Notes under the pieces: generated by a model
Told to the model about the DNA's origin: nothing
The model's database searches: none
What the model saw: the letters and a program-made list of their open reading frames with translations, nothing else
Source: JBKBRC01 sp046292345
GTDB lineage: Bacteria > Bacteroidota > Rhodothermia > Rhodothermales > Rubricoccaceae
Assembly (NCBI GenBank): GCA_046292345.1
Contig: JBKBRC010000011.1
Coordinates: 1 to 64,000, forward strand
Direction: 5' to 3'
DNA length: 64,000 bases
Translations under genes and position numbers: made by a program
Shown here: one piece after another, positions 17,952 to 25,798 of the stretch
Layout: each line of letters begins with the position of its first letter
How positions within the stretch are numbered: position 1 is the stretch's first letter

Positions 17952-18292
17952 TTCCCTCGGGAGCCGCGTGCGGAGCGGGGCTCTGCCGGGCACATCGGGT
18001 GCAGACAGTTGCAAAAGGAGACCGCCGGGGGTCTTCGAGGGCACGTCGGTCGCCGCGTAGCGTGACGTCGCGCGACGATTGCGCGGCTTGATGCGCGCTC
18101 GTGCCTGCATGGCACGGAACCGAAAGGCCCTCCGGAGCGATCCGAAAGCCGCGCCAGAAGCGCATCTCCTCTGCGCCGGTCTCCTGACAGGCTGCTCCGC
18201 GACGCGGCCTATGCTCCGTCGGCCTGTTCCCTTCTGATCGCGACTGCGCCCTCTGCCCCTCTCTCCATCCCCGGCTGCTCGCCTCCTACGTG
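17952..18292. other. Gene-free interval
   Basis: About 340 bp between two glycosyltransferase genes. I see no ORF with coding character, no convincing hairpin terminator and no TAnnTTTG-type box. The GC content is as high as in the genes. Confidence 0.5.
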
Positions 18293-19603
18293 ATGACGGA
18301 CCCTCGCCCCTCGATTCTCTTTGTCAACCAGCACTACTGGCCTGACTTTGCATCCACCGGGCAGCACCTGACCGACCTTGCCGAGCACCTCGCGGCCGAT
18401 GGCTTCGACGTGCACGTGCTGTGCAGCCGTGGCAAGTACCTCGCGGGCAAGATGGAACTGCCCAAGCAGGAGCAGCGCAACGGCGTCACGATCCGCCGCG
18501 TGAGCGCCACCGCGTTCGGTCGCGGCTCGCACCTGGGGCGGCTGATGGACTACGCGTCCTTCTACCTCCTCGCGCTCTGGCACGTGCTCTTCGGGCGCCG
18601 GCACGACGCCGTCGTGATGCTGACGACGCCACCGCTGCTCGGCGCCATCGGCGCGCTCGCGCGGGCCATCCGAGGCAGCCGCTACGGCATCTGGTCGATG
18701 GACCTGCATCCGGACGCCGAGGAGGCCATCGGCATGATCAAGCCGGGCAGCGCGCTCTCGCGCCTGCTCCACGGCCTCAACGGCTGGGGCTACCGCCGCG
18801 CTGACTTCGTGATCGACCTCGGCTTCGTGATGAAAGCCCGCCTGGAGGCCAAGGGCGTCCACCCAGACCGTCTGCGCACGATCCCAGTCTGGAGCGACCG
18901 CAACGAGATCTATCCCGTCGCCCCGGCCGACAACCCGCTGCGCGCCGAGCTGGGCCTGCAGAACAAGTTCGTCGTCATGTACTCCGGCAACGCTGGCCTC
19001 GCGCATCGCTTCGACGAGGTGATGGAGGCCATGCGTCGCCTGCGGGACCATCCGTCGGTGTACTTCCTGTTCGTCGGCAACGGGCCGCGCCGGGCTGAGA
19101 TCGAGACGTTCGTGCAGGCTGAGGGGCTCACCAACTTCCGCTACCTCGACTACTTCGGGCGCGACCAGCTCGCGCAGTCGCTCTCGCTCGGCGACGTGCA
19201 CCTGCTCACGCTGCGCGAGGACATGGCCGGGATTGCCGTGCCGGGTAAGCTCTACGGCATCATGGCCGCCGCCCGCCCCACGGTCATGGTCGGCCCGCGC
19301 GTCTCCGAGCCGGCGCAGGTGATCACGAGCGAGCGGGTGGGGGAGCTGGTCGTGCCGGGGCCGGACGCCGGCGCGCGCCTTGCCGGCCTGCTCGTCAGCA
19401 TGGCCAGCCGCCCGGGGGCTACGGCCGCCACGGGCGCTCGTGCTCGCCAGGTCTTCCTCGACCAGTTCGACCGCGACGTCTGCTGTGCGCAGTGGGCGAG
19501 CATGCTCCGCGAGCACCTCGGCCTGGCGCAGCCAGCGCCAGCCCGGACGGCGCGCCCGGTCGCGCGTCCCGCCGCGCGCCGCACACGGGCCGTCCCAGCC
19601 TGA
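18293..19603 (+). CDS. Family 4 glycosyltransferase (WcaI-like)
   Basis: 436 residues, GT-B fold. N-terminal ILFVNQHYWPDFASTGQHLTDL matches the WcaI-like family that transfers a sugar (often fucose or mannose) to a lipid-linked exopolysaccharide precursor. The C-terminal donor-binding half contains YSGNAGLAHRFDEVM and the DVHLLTLREDMAGIAVPGKLYGIMAA block with the conserved Glu-like region. ATG at 18293 is preferred over the overlapping GTG at 18290. The last 40 residues are a low-complexity Ala/Arg/Pro tail outside the fold. Confidence 0.9.
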   Translation: MTDPRPSILFVNQHYWPDFASTGQHLTDLAEHLAADGFDVHVLCSRGKYLAGKMELPKQEQRNGVTIRRVSATAFGRGSHLGRLMDYASFYLLALWHVLFGRRHDAVVMLTTPPLLGAIGALARAIRGSRYGIWSMDLHPDAEEAIGMIKPGSALSRLLHGLNGWGYRRADFVIDLGFVMKARLEAKGVHPDRLRTIPVWSDRNEIYPVAPADNPLRAELGLQNKFVVMYSGNAGLAHRFDEVMEAMRRLRDHPSVYFLFVGNGPRRAEIETFVQAEGLTNFRYLDYFGRDQLAQSLSLGDVHLLTLREDMAGIAVPGKLYGIMAAARPTVMVGPRVSEPAQVITSERVGELVVPGPDAGARLAGLLVSMASRPGATAATGARARQVFLDQFDRDVCCAQWASMLREHLGLAQPAPARTARPVARPAARRTRAVPA

Positions 19604-19621
19604 GACGGCCGACAGCGTACG

Positions 19622-19659
19622 GGGCGCTCGTGGCTGGCGCGGGCGCTCGTGGCTGGCGC
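19622..19659. repeat. 19-bp tandem duplication
   Basis: GGGCGCTCGTGGCTGGCGC at 19622-19640 and again at 19641-19659, perfect, between the convergent glycosyltransferase and T9SS-protein genes. A degenerate echo runs on to the stop codon of the latter at 19670. Confidence 0.9.
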
Positions 19660-19669
19660 GCAATCACGG

Positions 19670-20458
19670 CTAGCGCGTAATCACGAGCCGCCGCTGTGCA
19701 GACTGCTCTCCCTCGCGCAAGCGGTACAGGTAAGTGCCGGCCGGGAGGTCGTCCACCTCGAGCAGGAACGTGTGCCGGCCGGCCTCGTGATGCTGCTCGG
19801 AGAGGGTGCGCAGGCGCCGCCCGAGGAGGTCGAAGAGTTCGAGCGTGACATGGCCCGGGCGATCGAGCGTGTAGACGAGCGTCGTGCGGTACGAGGCGGG
19901 GTTCGGGAAGTTGGGCTCGAGGCCAAAGGCGAGCGGTGCATGGCCATCCATGCGCGTGGCCTGGAGCGCGCGGAGCTCGTAGAGCCCGTCTGCCCGAAAC
20001 GTGCCGCCGGAGGCGTCGCTGCCCTCGAACGCGAACTGCACGTCGTCGCGGTGCTCCTGCTGCGTCGCGGCGCGCCACACGGCGAACCGGATGGCCTCGC
20101 CTGGCAGGAAGCCGTCCTGCTCGGGCGTAAACGGGTCGTCGAGCCACGCCGTGAGCGAGCCCGCCTCGCCAGACCAGACGAGCAGGCCCGCGCACGAGCC
20201 GTCCGGCCGGATGGCTGCGATCTCGTCGCCTGCCGCGAGCGGCGCGCCGGCTACGAGGAGGGCTTCCGGCGCAGGAAAGAGGACCGTGGCCCCGGCGCCC
20301 GTAGGCGTGTCGCAAGACGCAAAATGCGTGGCCGGTTGAGGAGAGGACGCCGTCAGCAAAGCGAGCGCGGACGAGAGCAGTGTTACGGCAGCGGTGAGCA
20401 TGGCGGCTAGGAAGGGTCGCGTCGTGCCTTGCTCAAGCGGGGTGCCTCGGTCGCCCAT
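19670..20458 (-). CDS. Secreted protein with C-terminal type IX secretion sorting domain
   Basis: 262 residues. N-terminal signal sequence (hydrophobic stretch near 16-38). The middle region (about 40-170) is unassigned. The last 85 residues form a type A T9SS sorting domain: EPNFPNPASYRTTLVYTL, then LELFDLLGRRLRTL and the terminal AGTYLYRLREG...LVITR. Such domains direct export through the type IX secretion system and cell-surface attachment. ATG at 20458 is chosen because it gives the signal peptide a positive n-region; ATG at 20401 is possible. The gene lies inside the polysaccharide block but on the opposite strand. Confidence 0.85.
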   Translation of the reverse strand: MGDRGTPLEQGTTRPFLAAMLTAAVTLLSSALALLTASSPQPATHFASCDTPTGAGATVLFPAPEALLVAGAPLAAGDEIAAIRPDGSCAGLLVWSGEAGSLTAWLDDPFTPEQDGFLPGEAIRFAVWRAATQQEHRDDVQFAFEGSDASGGTFRADGLYELRALQATRMDGHAPLAFGLEPNFPNPASYRTTLVYTLDRPGHVTLELFDLLGRRLRTLSEQHHEAGRHTFLLEVDDLPAGTYLYRLREGEQSAQRRLVITR

Positions 20459-20800
20459 GACGATCTCGAAGGAGAGAATCCGTGTCTCAGCCTGTATTCA
20501 CGCAATCGTTATGTCACGCTTTGCCCGGCATAGGGTCTTTCGAAGCGGCCGCAAGTTGCCCGCGGCGCGGCCTGTGTACGGCACGGGTACTTACGCATCT
20601 CCGCCCCCGGTTACAGATCGAACGCCTCGCGTTACCGAACGCCCGGACAGGTGAGGCGTAGAAGCGCCCGCCTCACGTGTATGGCATGCTGTGCATGCTG
20701 CTGAGACTGCGCCAAAAGCCCATACGGCCCTGCGCCGCCTGCTTTCACGGTCTGCGCGCGCATGCTGTACCCTTCCTGTTGAACACGACCCTCCAGACCC
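20459..20800. other. Divergent intergenic region upstream of the Wzc-like gene
   Basis: About 340 bp between the divergent T9SS-protein and chain-length kinase genes, so it should hold promoters for both. Visible features are one hairpin (20651-20676) and a short direct repeat GCATGCTG at about 20686-20701. No clear -7 box is seen. Confidence 0.5.
20651..20676 (+). promoter_or_regulatory. Hairpin upstream of the Wzc-like gene
   Basis: Perfect inverted repeat GTGAGGCG / CGCCTCAC with a 10-nt spacer, 125 nt before the TTG start of the polysaccharide kinase gene. It could be an operator or an RNA hairpin; no T-tract follows. Confidence 0.3.
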
Positions 20801-23152
20801 TTGTCCACGTCTCCAACTCCGTCCGCACCGCAGCGCACCGGCCGCACCGCCCGGGCACCGCGCAACAAGCAAGTCGAAGAGGTACTGGATTTTGTGGTGC
20901 GCCGCCGGTTCATCATCGGCTCCGTGTTTCTGCTCGCGCTGCTGCTCACGCTCGCGTACACGTTCACGCGCGTGCCGGTCTACCAGACGTCCGCGATCGT
21001 CTCGGTGGACTTCTCGCAGATCCCCGGGCAGGGCGGGGTGCGCGTCGAGGAAGACTCGCCCTTCATTCGCAGCGACCGCACGATCGCGACTGAGCTGTTC
21101 ATCCTGAACAACTCGCGCAGCATCGGCGAGCGCGTGACGGCACGCCTCGAGCAGGAGATGGGCGCTCGCCCACCGGGCTCGGTCAGCTTCGACGCCGAGC
21201 GCTCGGTGCCCAACGTGGTCCGCATCACGGCTACCAGCTCCGACCCGAAGGCGGCGGCGGCCCTGGCTAACGCCTACGCCGAGGAGTACGTCCGCCAGAC
21301 GCAGCTCGACAGCCGCGCCTTCCTGACGGGCGCGGTCGAGTTCCTCGAGGAGCAGCGCGACATGCTCCGCGGCGAGCTGACAGCGGCCGAGAATGCGCTT
21401 CAGCGCTTCCAGGAATCGACCGGCGCGGCCGTCACGGCCGGGGGCGGCGCGGCGGCCGGGCGCCTGGCCGGCCTCGAGGCCGAGCGCGACAACGCGCGCA
21501 TCGAGATGCAGACGCGCGAGGCGACGCTACGGACGATCGAGGCGGAGCTTGCGGCCATCAACCCCCGCCTTGCCGACCGGCTCTCGTCGCCGGTGGACCG
21601 GCGCATCCAGGTGGTGCAGCAGCAGATCGCGGCGCTCGAGCAGGAGCGGCAGCTCGCGGCCGGCTACGAGACGGCCGTCGGGCGCGACGCAGCCGAGCGC
21701 CCGGACGTGCAGCGGATCGACCGGCAGATCGCGACGCTGCAGGCGGAGCTGGAGCAGCTTACGAACCGGTACCTCGAGGAGGTCCGCGCGGCGGGCGGCG
21801 CGCTGACCGGCGAGCAGGGCGCCGCCTACGTCAACGAGCTCCAGCGCCGGCGCATCCAGGAGCAGATCGCCCTCAACGGCATGCGTGAGCGCGCGGCTTC
21901 GGCGGCGCAGCGGATCCGGGCGGCCGAGGCTGAACTCGCGCGCGTGCCGGCGCAGACGATCGGTGTGGCGCGCCTCGAGCGCGAGCGGCTCTACCGCGAG
22001 CGGATGTACGACTACGTGCAGGAGCGCCTGCGCGAGATGCAGATCGCCGAGGCGACGCAGACCGGCTACGCGCGCCTGATGCGCGCCGCCGCCGAGCCCT
22101 CTGTGGCCGTTGGCCCCGATCGCACCAAGAACCTCGGTTTCGGGCTGCTGTTCGGGCTGCTACTCGGCCTCGGCCTGGCCTTCGCACGCGACCGGTTCGA
22201 CACGCGCGTCTACAAGCCCGATCATCTCACCGACCGCGGGCTTTACGTGCTCGAGGCCGTGCCGGACCTGAGCCCGCTCATCAAAGAGGAGTTCGACGGG
22301 GCTGCGACCGTGCGCTATCAGGACCGCGACGTCGCGACGAGCCTCGTGACGATGCTCGCGCCGCTGGCGCCGCCGAGCGAGACCTACCGCCACCTGCGCA
22401 CGAGCGTGCAGTTCAGCCGCCCCGGCGTGCTCGTCGAGACGATTCTGGTGACGAGCGCCGGCGCCGGCGAGGGCAAGTCCACGACGGCGGCCAACCTCGC
22501 CATTACGATGGCGCAGGCCGGGCGGCGGACGCTCCTGATCGACGCCGACCTGCGCCGCCCGCGCCAGCACGACCTCTTCGGGCTCCCGCGCGACACGGGC
22601 CTGGCGCAGATTCTCGCCGTGGGGGACACGTCTCCGGACGCGCTCCGGCAGTGGATGGAGATGTTCCGGATCCCCGGCGAGCATCCGCTCTACGTGCTGC
22701 CGACGGGCGGCGAAGCCAGCTCCCCGGCCGACGACGCCAAGCCCTCGCCGTGGCGCATCGAGAACCCGGCCGAGCTGCTCGGCTCGCCGCGCATGCGCGA
22801 GGTTCTGCGCCAGTACCGCCGCATGTTCGACGTGGTGGTCATTGACTCGCCGCCCGTGCTCGCAGCAACCGACGCCGTGCTGCTCTCCACGCAGGCCGAC
22901 GCAACCGTCGTGGTGACGTGTGCGGGCAAGACAAAGGGCGCAGACATCGAGCAGGCACTCGACCACCTGGCCGACGTCGGCGCGCACGTCGTGGGGGGCA
23001 TCCTGAACCGCTTCACGCTCAGCGACGCCTTCGGCTACGCCTACAGCTACGGCCACTACTCGCGCTACGGCCCCTACTCGACGTACGGCTACACATCCAA
23101 GAAAAAGCGCAAGTCGAAGCGCCGTCCCACCGCGAGCGTGGAGAAGGCCTGA
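20801..23152 (+). CDS. Polysaccharide co-polymerase fused to BY-kinase (Wzz/Wzc-like)
   Basis: 783 residues. The N-terminal Wzz domain has a TM helix near 35-57 and a second one near 445-465, with a long periplasmic coiled-coil between them (about 175-430). The cytoplasmic C-terminal part is a bacterial tyrosine kinase with Walker A AGAGEGKST near residue 555, Walker A' LLIDADLRRPR and Walker B VVVIDSPPV. The C-terminus carries a cluster of eight tyrosines (about 744-765) for autophosphorylation, then a Lys/Arg-rich tail. It controls chain length and export of exopolysaccharide. Translation apparently starts at TTG 20801, because no ATG or GTG fits the N-terminus. Confidence 0.92.
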   Translation: MSTSPTPSAPQRTGRTARAPRNKQVEEVLDFVVRRRFIIGSVFLLALLLTLAYTFTRVPVYQTSAIVSVDFSQIPGQGGVRVEEDSPFIRSDRTIATELFILNNSRSIGERVTARLEQEMGARPPGSVSFDAERSVPNVVRITATSSDPKAAAALANAYAEEYVRQTQLDSRAFLTGAVEFLEEQRDMLRGELTAAENALQRFQESTGAAVTAGGGAAAGRLAGLEAERDNARIEMQTREATLRTIEAELAAINPRLADRLSSPVDRRIQVVQQQIAALEQERQLAAGYETAVGRDAAERPDVQRIDRQIATLQAELEQLTNRYLEEVRAAGGALTGEQGAAYVNELQRRRIQEQIALNGMRERAASAAQRIRAAEAELARVPAQTIGVARLERERLYRERMYDYVQERLREMQIAEATQTGYARLMRAAAEPSVAVGPDRTKNLGFGLLFGLLLGLGLAFARDRFDTRVYKPDHLTDRGLYVLEAVPDLSPLIKEEFDGAATVRYQDRDVATSLVTMLAPLAPPSETYRHLRTSVQFSRPGVLVETILVTSAGAGEGKSTTAANLAITMAQAGRRTLLIDADLRRPRQHDLFGLPRDTGLAQILAVGDTSPDALRQWMEMFRIPGEHPLYVLPTGGEASSPADDAKPSPWRIENPAELLGSPRMREVLRQYRRMFDVVVIDSPPVLAATDAVLLSTQADATVVVTCAGKTKGADIEQALDHLADVGAHVVGGILNRFTLSDAFGYAYSYGHYSRYGPYSTYGYTSKKKRKSKRRPTASVEKA

Positions 23153-23215
23153 CCGGCTTGCCTGATCGACGCCGCTCTTCCTCATCTCCTGCTCCTCTAG
23201 TCTGTCCCTGCCACC

Positions 23216-23734
23216 GTGACGCTTCGAGCCACGCTCTTCTCCCTGCTCCTCCTCCTGATGGCTGCGCCGCTCTGCGCCCAGACCGTGGTATTCAACCCGG
23301 GCGACATCCAGGCGCAAGGCACCAACTACCGTGTCTACACCGTCCAGGGCGCGCCGAACATCCAGGTGCTGCTCGTGAGCCCCGTCGGGAGCGGGATTTA
23401 TGCGCTGCGCGAGAACACGTCGCTTTCCGAGTTGCTCGCCCTCTCCGGAGCGGCAGCGAGCGCGGTCGAGACGCCGGACGTGTTGCGCGAGGTCACGGTG
23501 CGCATCCTGCGCCAACTCGGGCCAGGGCCGCGGTCAGTGCTCTACGAGGCGCCGCTCGAGCAGGTGCTGCTCGAGTCCGCCTCGCAGCCAGAGCTGATGA
23601 CGGACGACATCATAGAGATCCAGGTCACCGCGCAGCCTCGCGGCCGGCGCGCCTGGCTCGAGGCCATACAGATTGCCTCGTCGGTCGGAACGCTGCTGCT
23701 GCTCGTGCTCCGGCTTTCGTCGGGTGGCATTTAG
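23216..23734 (+). CDS. Small periplasmic polysaccharide-export protein (SLBB-like)
   Basis: 172 residues. Signal peptide (hydrophobic stretch 5-18, cleavage near LCAQT), one SLBB-like beta-grasp segment (VLLVSPVGSGIYALRENTSLSELLALSGA, about 48-78) and a C-terminal TM helix near 150-165. A full-length Wza protein would also have a poly-export domain and more SLBB domains; these are missing, so it is probably an accessory to a Wza located elsewhere. GTG at 23216 gives the signal peptide directly. It lies 63 bp behind the kinase gene. Confidence 0.7.
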   Translation: MTLRATLFSLLLLLMAAPLCAQTVVFNPGDIQAQGTNYRVYTVQGAPNIQVLLVSPVGSGIYALRENTSLSELLALSGAAASAVETPDVLREVTVRILRQLGPGPRSVLYEAPLEQVLLESASQPELMTDDIIEIQVTAQPRGRRAWLEAIQIASSVGTLLLLVLRLSSGGI

Positions 23735-23860
23735 TCTCTCATCGCACCTCCAGCGCCTCGCTTGCCACGCTCGCCCGGACGAGCGCGCGCCGGGCTGGCG
23801 AACGATCCGCGGTATGACGGCCCGCGGACATCAGTAAACACAGCCCGATAAAACAGAGGA

Positions 23861-25045
23861 ATGGATCTTGTGACCGCTTTTATGATCGCGATGGGGGCGG
23901 CGTTCTCCGCAACGCTGCTCGCCACGCCCGCATTCGCCCGGTGGGCCGTGCGACACGGCTGGATCGACCGGCCGGACGCAGAGCGCAAGCGTCACGCCCG
24001 TCCGACGCCCGTCGGGGGTGGAGTGGCCATCGTGGCGGGGGTGCTGGCCGGGATGGCGGCGCTGGCCGCGCTGCCCGGGATTGCGCTGCCGTTCTCGCCG
24101 GCCGTGCTTCTCGGCGGAGTGCTGATCGTGCTGACCGGGCTACGCGACGACGCGCGCGGCGTGGGCTTCAAGTCCAAGTTTCTGGTCCAGATCATCGTGG
24201 CCTATGTGCTCATGGCCGGAGGCTACCGGCTCGACCCGACCGGCCTGCCCTTCGTGGGCGAGGACGCGTTTCAGCACGCCCTCATCGCCATCCCACTGAC
24301 GCTGCTCTGGATCGTAGGCGTGATCAACGCCGTCAACCTGACCGACGGCGCGGACGGGCTCGCGGCGGGCACCTCGATGATCGGCTTTGCGGCACTCGCG
24401 GCGGTGTTCACGCTCGGGGGGCATCTGGGGCTTGCAGCCTGTGGGCTCGTCATTGCCGCGGCCCTCGCCGCGTTCCTGCGCTACAACACCAACCCGGCGT
24501 CCATCTTCATGGGGGACACGGGGAGCCTGTTCCTGGGCTACGCGCTCGCGGTGTACGGGCTCTCCGCGCGTACCCATGCCGACCCCTGGCTTGCCATTGC
24601 CATTCCTGCCCTGGCGGCCGGCTTTCCGATCCTCGACACGGCACTCGCCTTTTTGCGCCGCGCCGTGCAGCGCCGGGCAATCTGCGCGCCTGACGCAGAC
24701 CATATCCACCACCGCCTCATCCGGCGGATGAGCGTCCGCCGGAGCGTGGGCACGCTCTACGCGCTCTCCGGATGCTTCGGTTTGGCGGCCATTCTCATCA
24801 GCGTTTCCACACCGCGCACGGGCTTCGCGGTTGTCGCCACGATGGTCGGGGCAGCCGGGATGCTGGTCCACCAACTCGGCTACTTCCGACGCACGGCCGC
24901 AGATGAAAAGATCTTTTCTTCCGACGACTCGTTGATTTCCGAGCCCGGCGTGCCGATGCCAGTGGCCCCGGGATCCAGCGTGGATCACATTCTGATGCCG
25001 CCCCCCGTGCCGGCCTCTCCGCCGGCGGGCCCCGTTGCCGCCTGA
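23861..25045 (+). CDS. WecA/TagO-like undecaprenyl-phosphate glycosyl-1-phosphate transferase
   Basis: 394-residue polytopic membrane enzyme of the MraY/WecA superfamily that starts lipid-linked glycan assembly by transferring a HexNAc-1-phosphate to undecaprenyl phosphate. Signature motifs are in order: RKRHARPTPVGGG near 43-54, Asp96-Asp97, NLTDGADGLA at 159-168, IFMGDTGSLFLGY and HIHHRL. About ten TM helices, then a Pro-rich cytoplasmic tail (after about 345). AGAGG lies just before the ATG. The stop is only 20 bp before the first lasso gene, so polysaccharide and lasso genes may share a transcript. Confidence 0.93.
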   Translation: MDLVTAFMIAMGAAFSATLLATPAFARWAVRHGWIDRPDAERKRHARPTPVGGGVAIVAGVLAGMAALAALPGIALPFSPAVLLGGVLIVLTGLRDDARGVGFKSKFLVQIIVAYVLMAGGYRLDPTGLPFVGEDAFQHALIAIPLTLLWIVGVINAVNLTDGADGLAAGTSMIGFAALAAVFTLGGHLGLAACGLVIAAALAAFLRYNTNPASIFMGDTGSLFLGYALAVYGLSARTHADPWLAIAIPALAAGFPILDTALAFLRRAVQRRAICAPDADHIHHRLIRRMSVRRSVGTLYALSGCFGLAAILISVSTPRTGFAVVATMVGAAGMLVHQLGYFRRTAADEKIFSSDDSLISEPGVPMPVAPGSSVDHILMPPPVPASPPAGPVAA

Positions 25046-25065
25046 CCCCCTTCGCTCTACCGCTC

Positions 25066-25359
25066 ATGCTCTCTGCCGACACTTGTCTCGTAGCCGTAGA
25101 CCACATCGCCACCGCGGACCTCGGCGGCGAAGCCGTCGTCTTGGACGCCGAAGCGGGGCGGTACTTCGGGCTGAATGAAGTAGCTGCCCGTATCCTGCGT
25201 CTCGTCAGTGAACCGCGCTCGATCGCGGAAATAGAGGCGGTGCTCCTGAGCGAGTACGACGTCGAGCCGGAGCGGCTGCGCGCAGACCTGATGGTCTTCG
25301 TACAGCAGATGGCCGAGCGGCGCCTGATCAAGGTTCACCATGCCACCCCGGCGGCTTAA
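25066..25359 (+). CDS. Lasso B1: PqqD-type RiPP recognition element
   Basis: 97 residues, a stand-alone RRE of the PqqD fold that binds the precursor leader and presents it to the B2 protease. Typical features are the N-terminal strands (AVVLDAEAGRYFGLNEVAARIL, where Tyr-Phe-x-Leu-Asn is a PqqD hallmark) followed by a winged-helix bundle (SIAEIEAVLLSEYDVE) and a C-terminal helix ending RRLIKV. ATG at 25066; the 3' end overlaps B2 by 20 bp. Leader contacts would be to the conserved Tyr4, Pro7 and Ile/Val9 of A1-A5. Confidence 0.93.
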   Translation: MLSADTCLVAVDHIATADLGGEAVVLDAEAGRYFGLNEVAARILRLVSEPRSIAEIEAVLLSEYDVEPERLRADLMVFVQQMAERRLIKVHHATPAA

Positions 25360-25798
25360 CCGGCGCCTTCCGACGCGCAAGGCGCTCGCGCCGATCAACG
25401 TAGCCGTGGGTGCGCAGGTGGCCGCGGGCATGGCCGCAGCATGGGTCGCACTTCGGGTGCTGCCTTACCCGAAAGTGCTGCGCCTGTTCGAGCCGCGCAT
25501 CCCGCCGCGCACACGGGCCCGGGCCTACCGGACGCGCGTGCTGCGCGCGGCGTCGCTGATCGGTCCCTGGATGTTTGGCCAGAAGCCGTGCCTGCCGCAG
25601 GCGCTGGCGACGCGCTGGCTGCTCGGCCGTGCCGGTTATCCCTCCACGCTTCGCATCGGGGTGTCCACGGAGCGGGAGCGTGACGCGGCGCTCGCGCACG
25701 CCTGGCTCGAGGCCGACGGCCGGATCATTCTTGGCTACATGCCCGGTTGGCGCTTCCTGCCGTTCGAGCCGCTGCGAGCCCCGCGACCCAGCGTATGA
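25340..25798 (+). CDS. Lasso B2: transglutaminase-like leader peptidase
   Basis: 152 residues, cysteine-protease-like enzyme that cuts the leader from the precursor. The catalytic triad is visible: Cys84 in GQKPCLPQALA, His120 in LAHAWLE and Asp126 in EADGRI. The C-terminal LGYMPGWRFLPFEP is also typical of B2 proteins. ATG at 25340 lies inside the B1 gene, and its own stop (25796-25798) overlaps the start of the C gene in ATGA, so B1, B2 and C are translationally linked. Predicted cut is one residue after the conserved Thr19 of the precursors. Confidence 0.93.
   Translation: MPPRRLNRRLPTRKALAPINVAVGAQVAAGMAAAWVALRVLPYPKVLRLFEPRIPPRTRARAYRTRVLRAASLIGPWMFGQKPCLPQALATRWLLGRAGYPSTLRIGVSTERERDAALAHAWLEADGRIILGYMPGWRFLPFEPLRAPRPSV

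Noticed and set aside
17952..18292. Small RNA or tRNA gene in the glycosyltransferase spacer
   Set aside because: No cloverleaf, terminator or promoter pattern could be found by eye.
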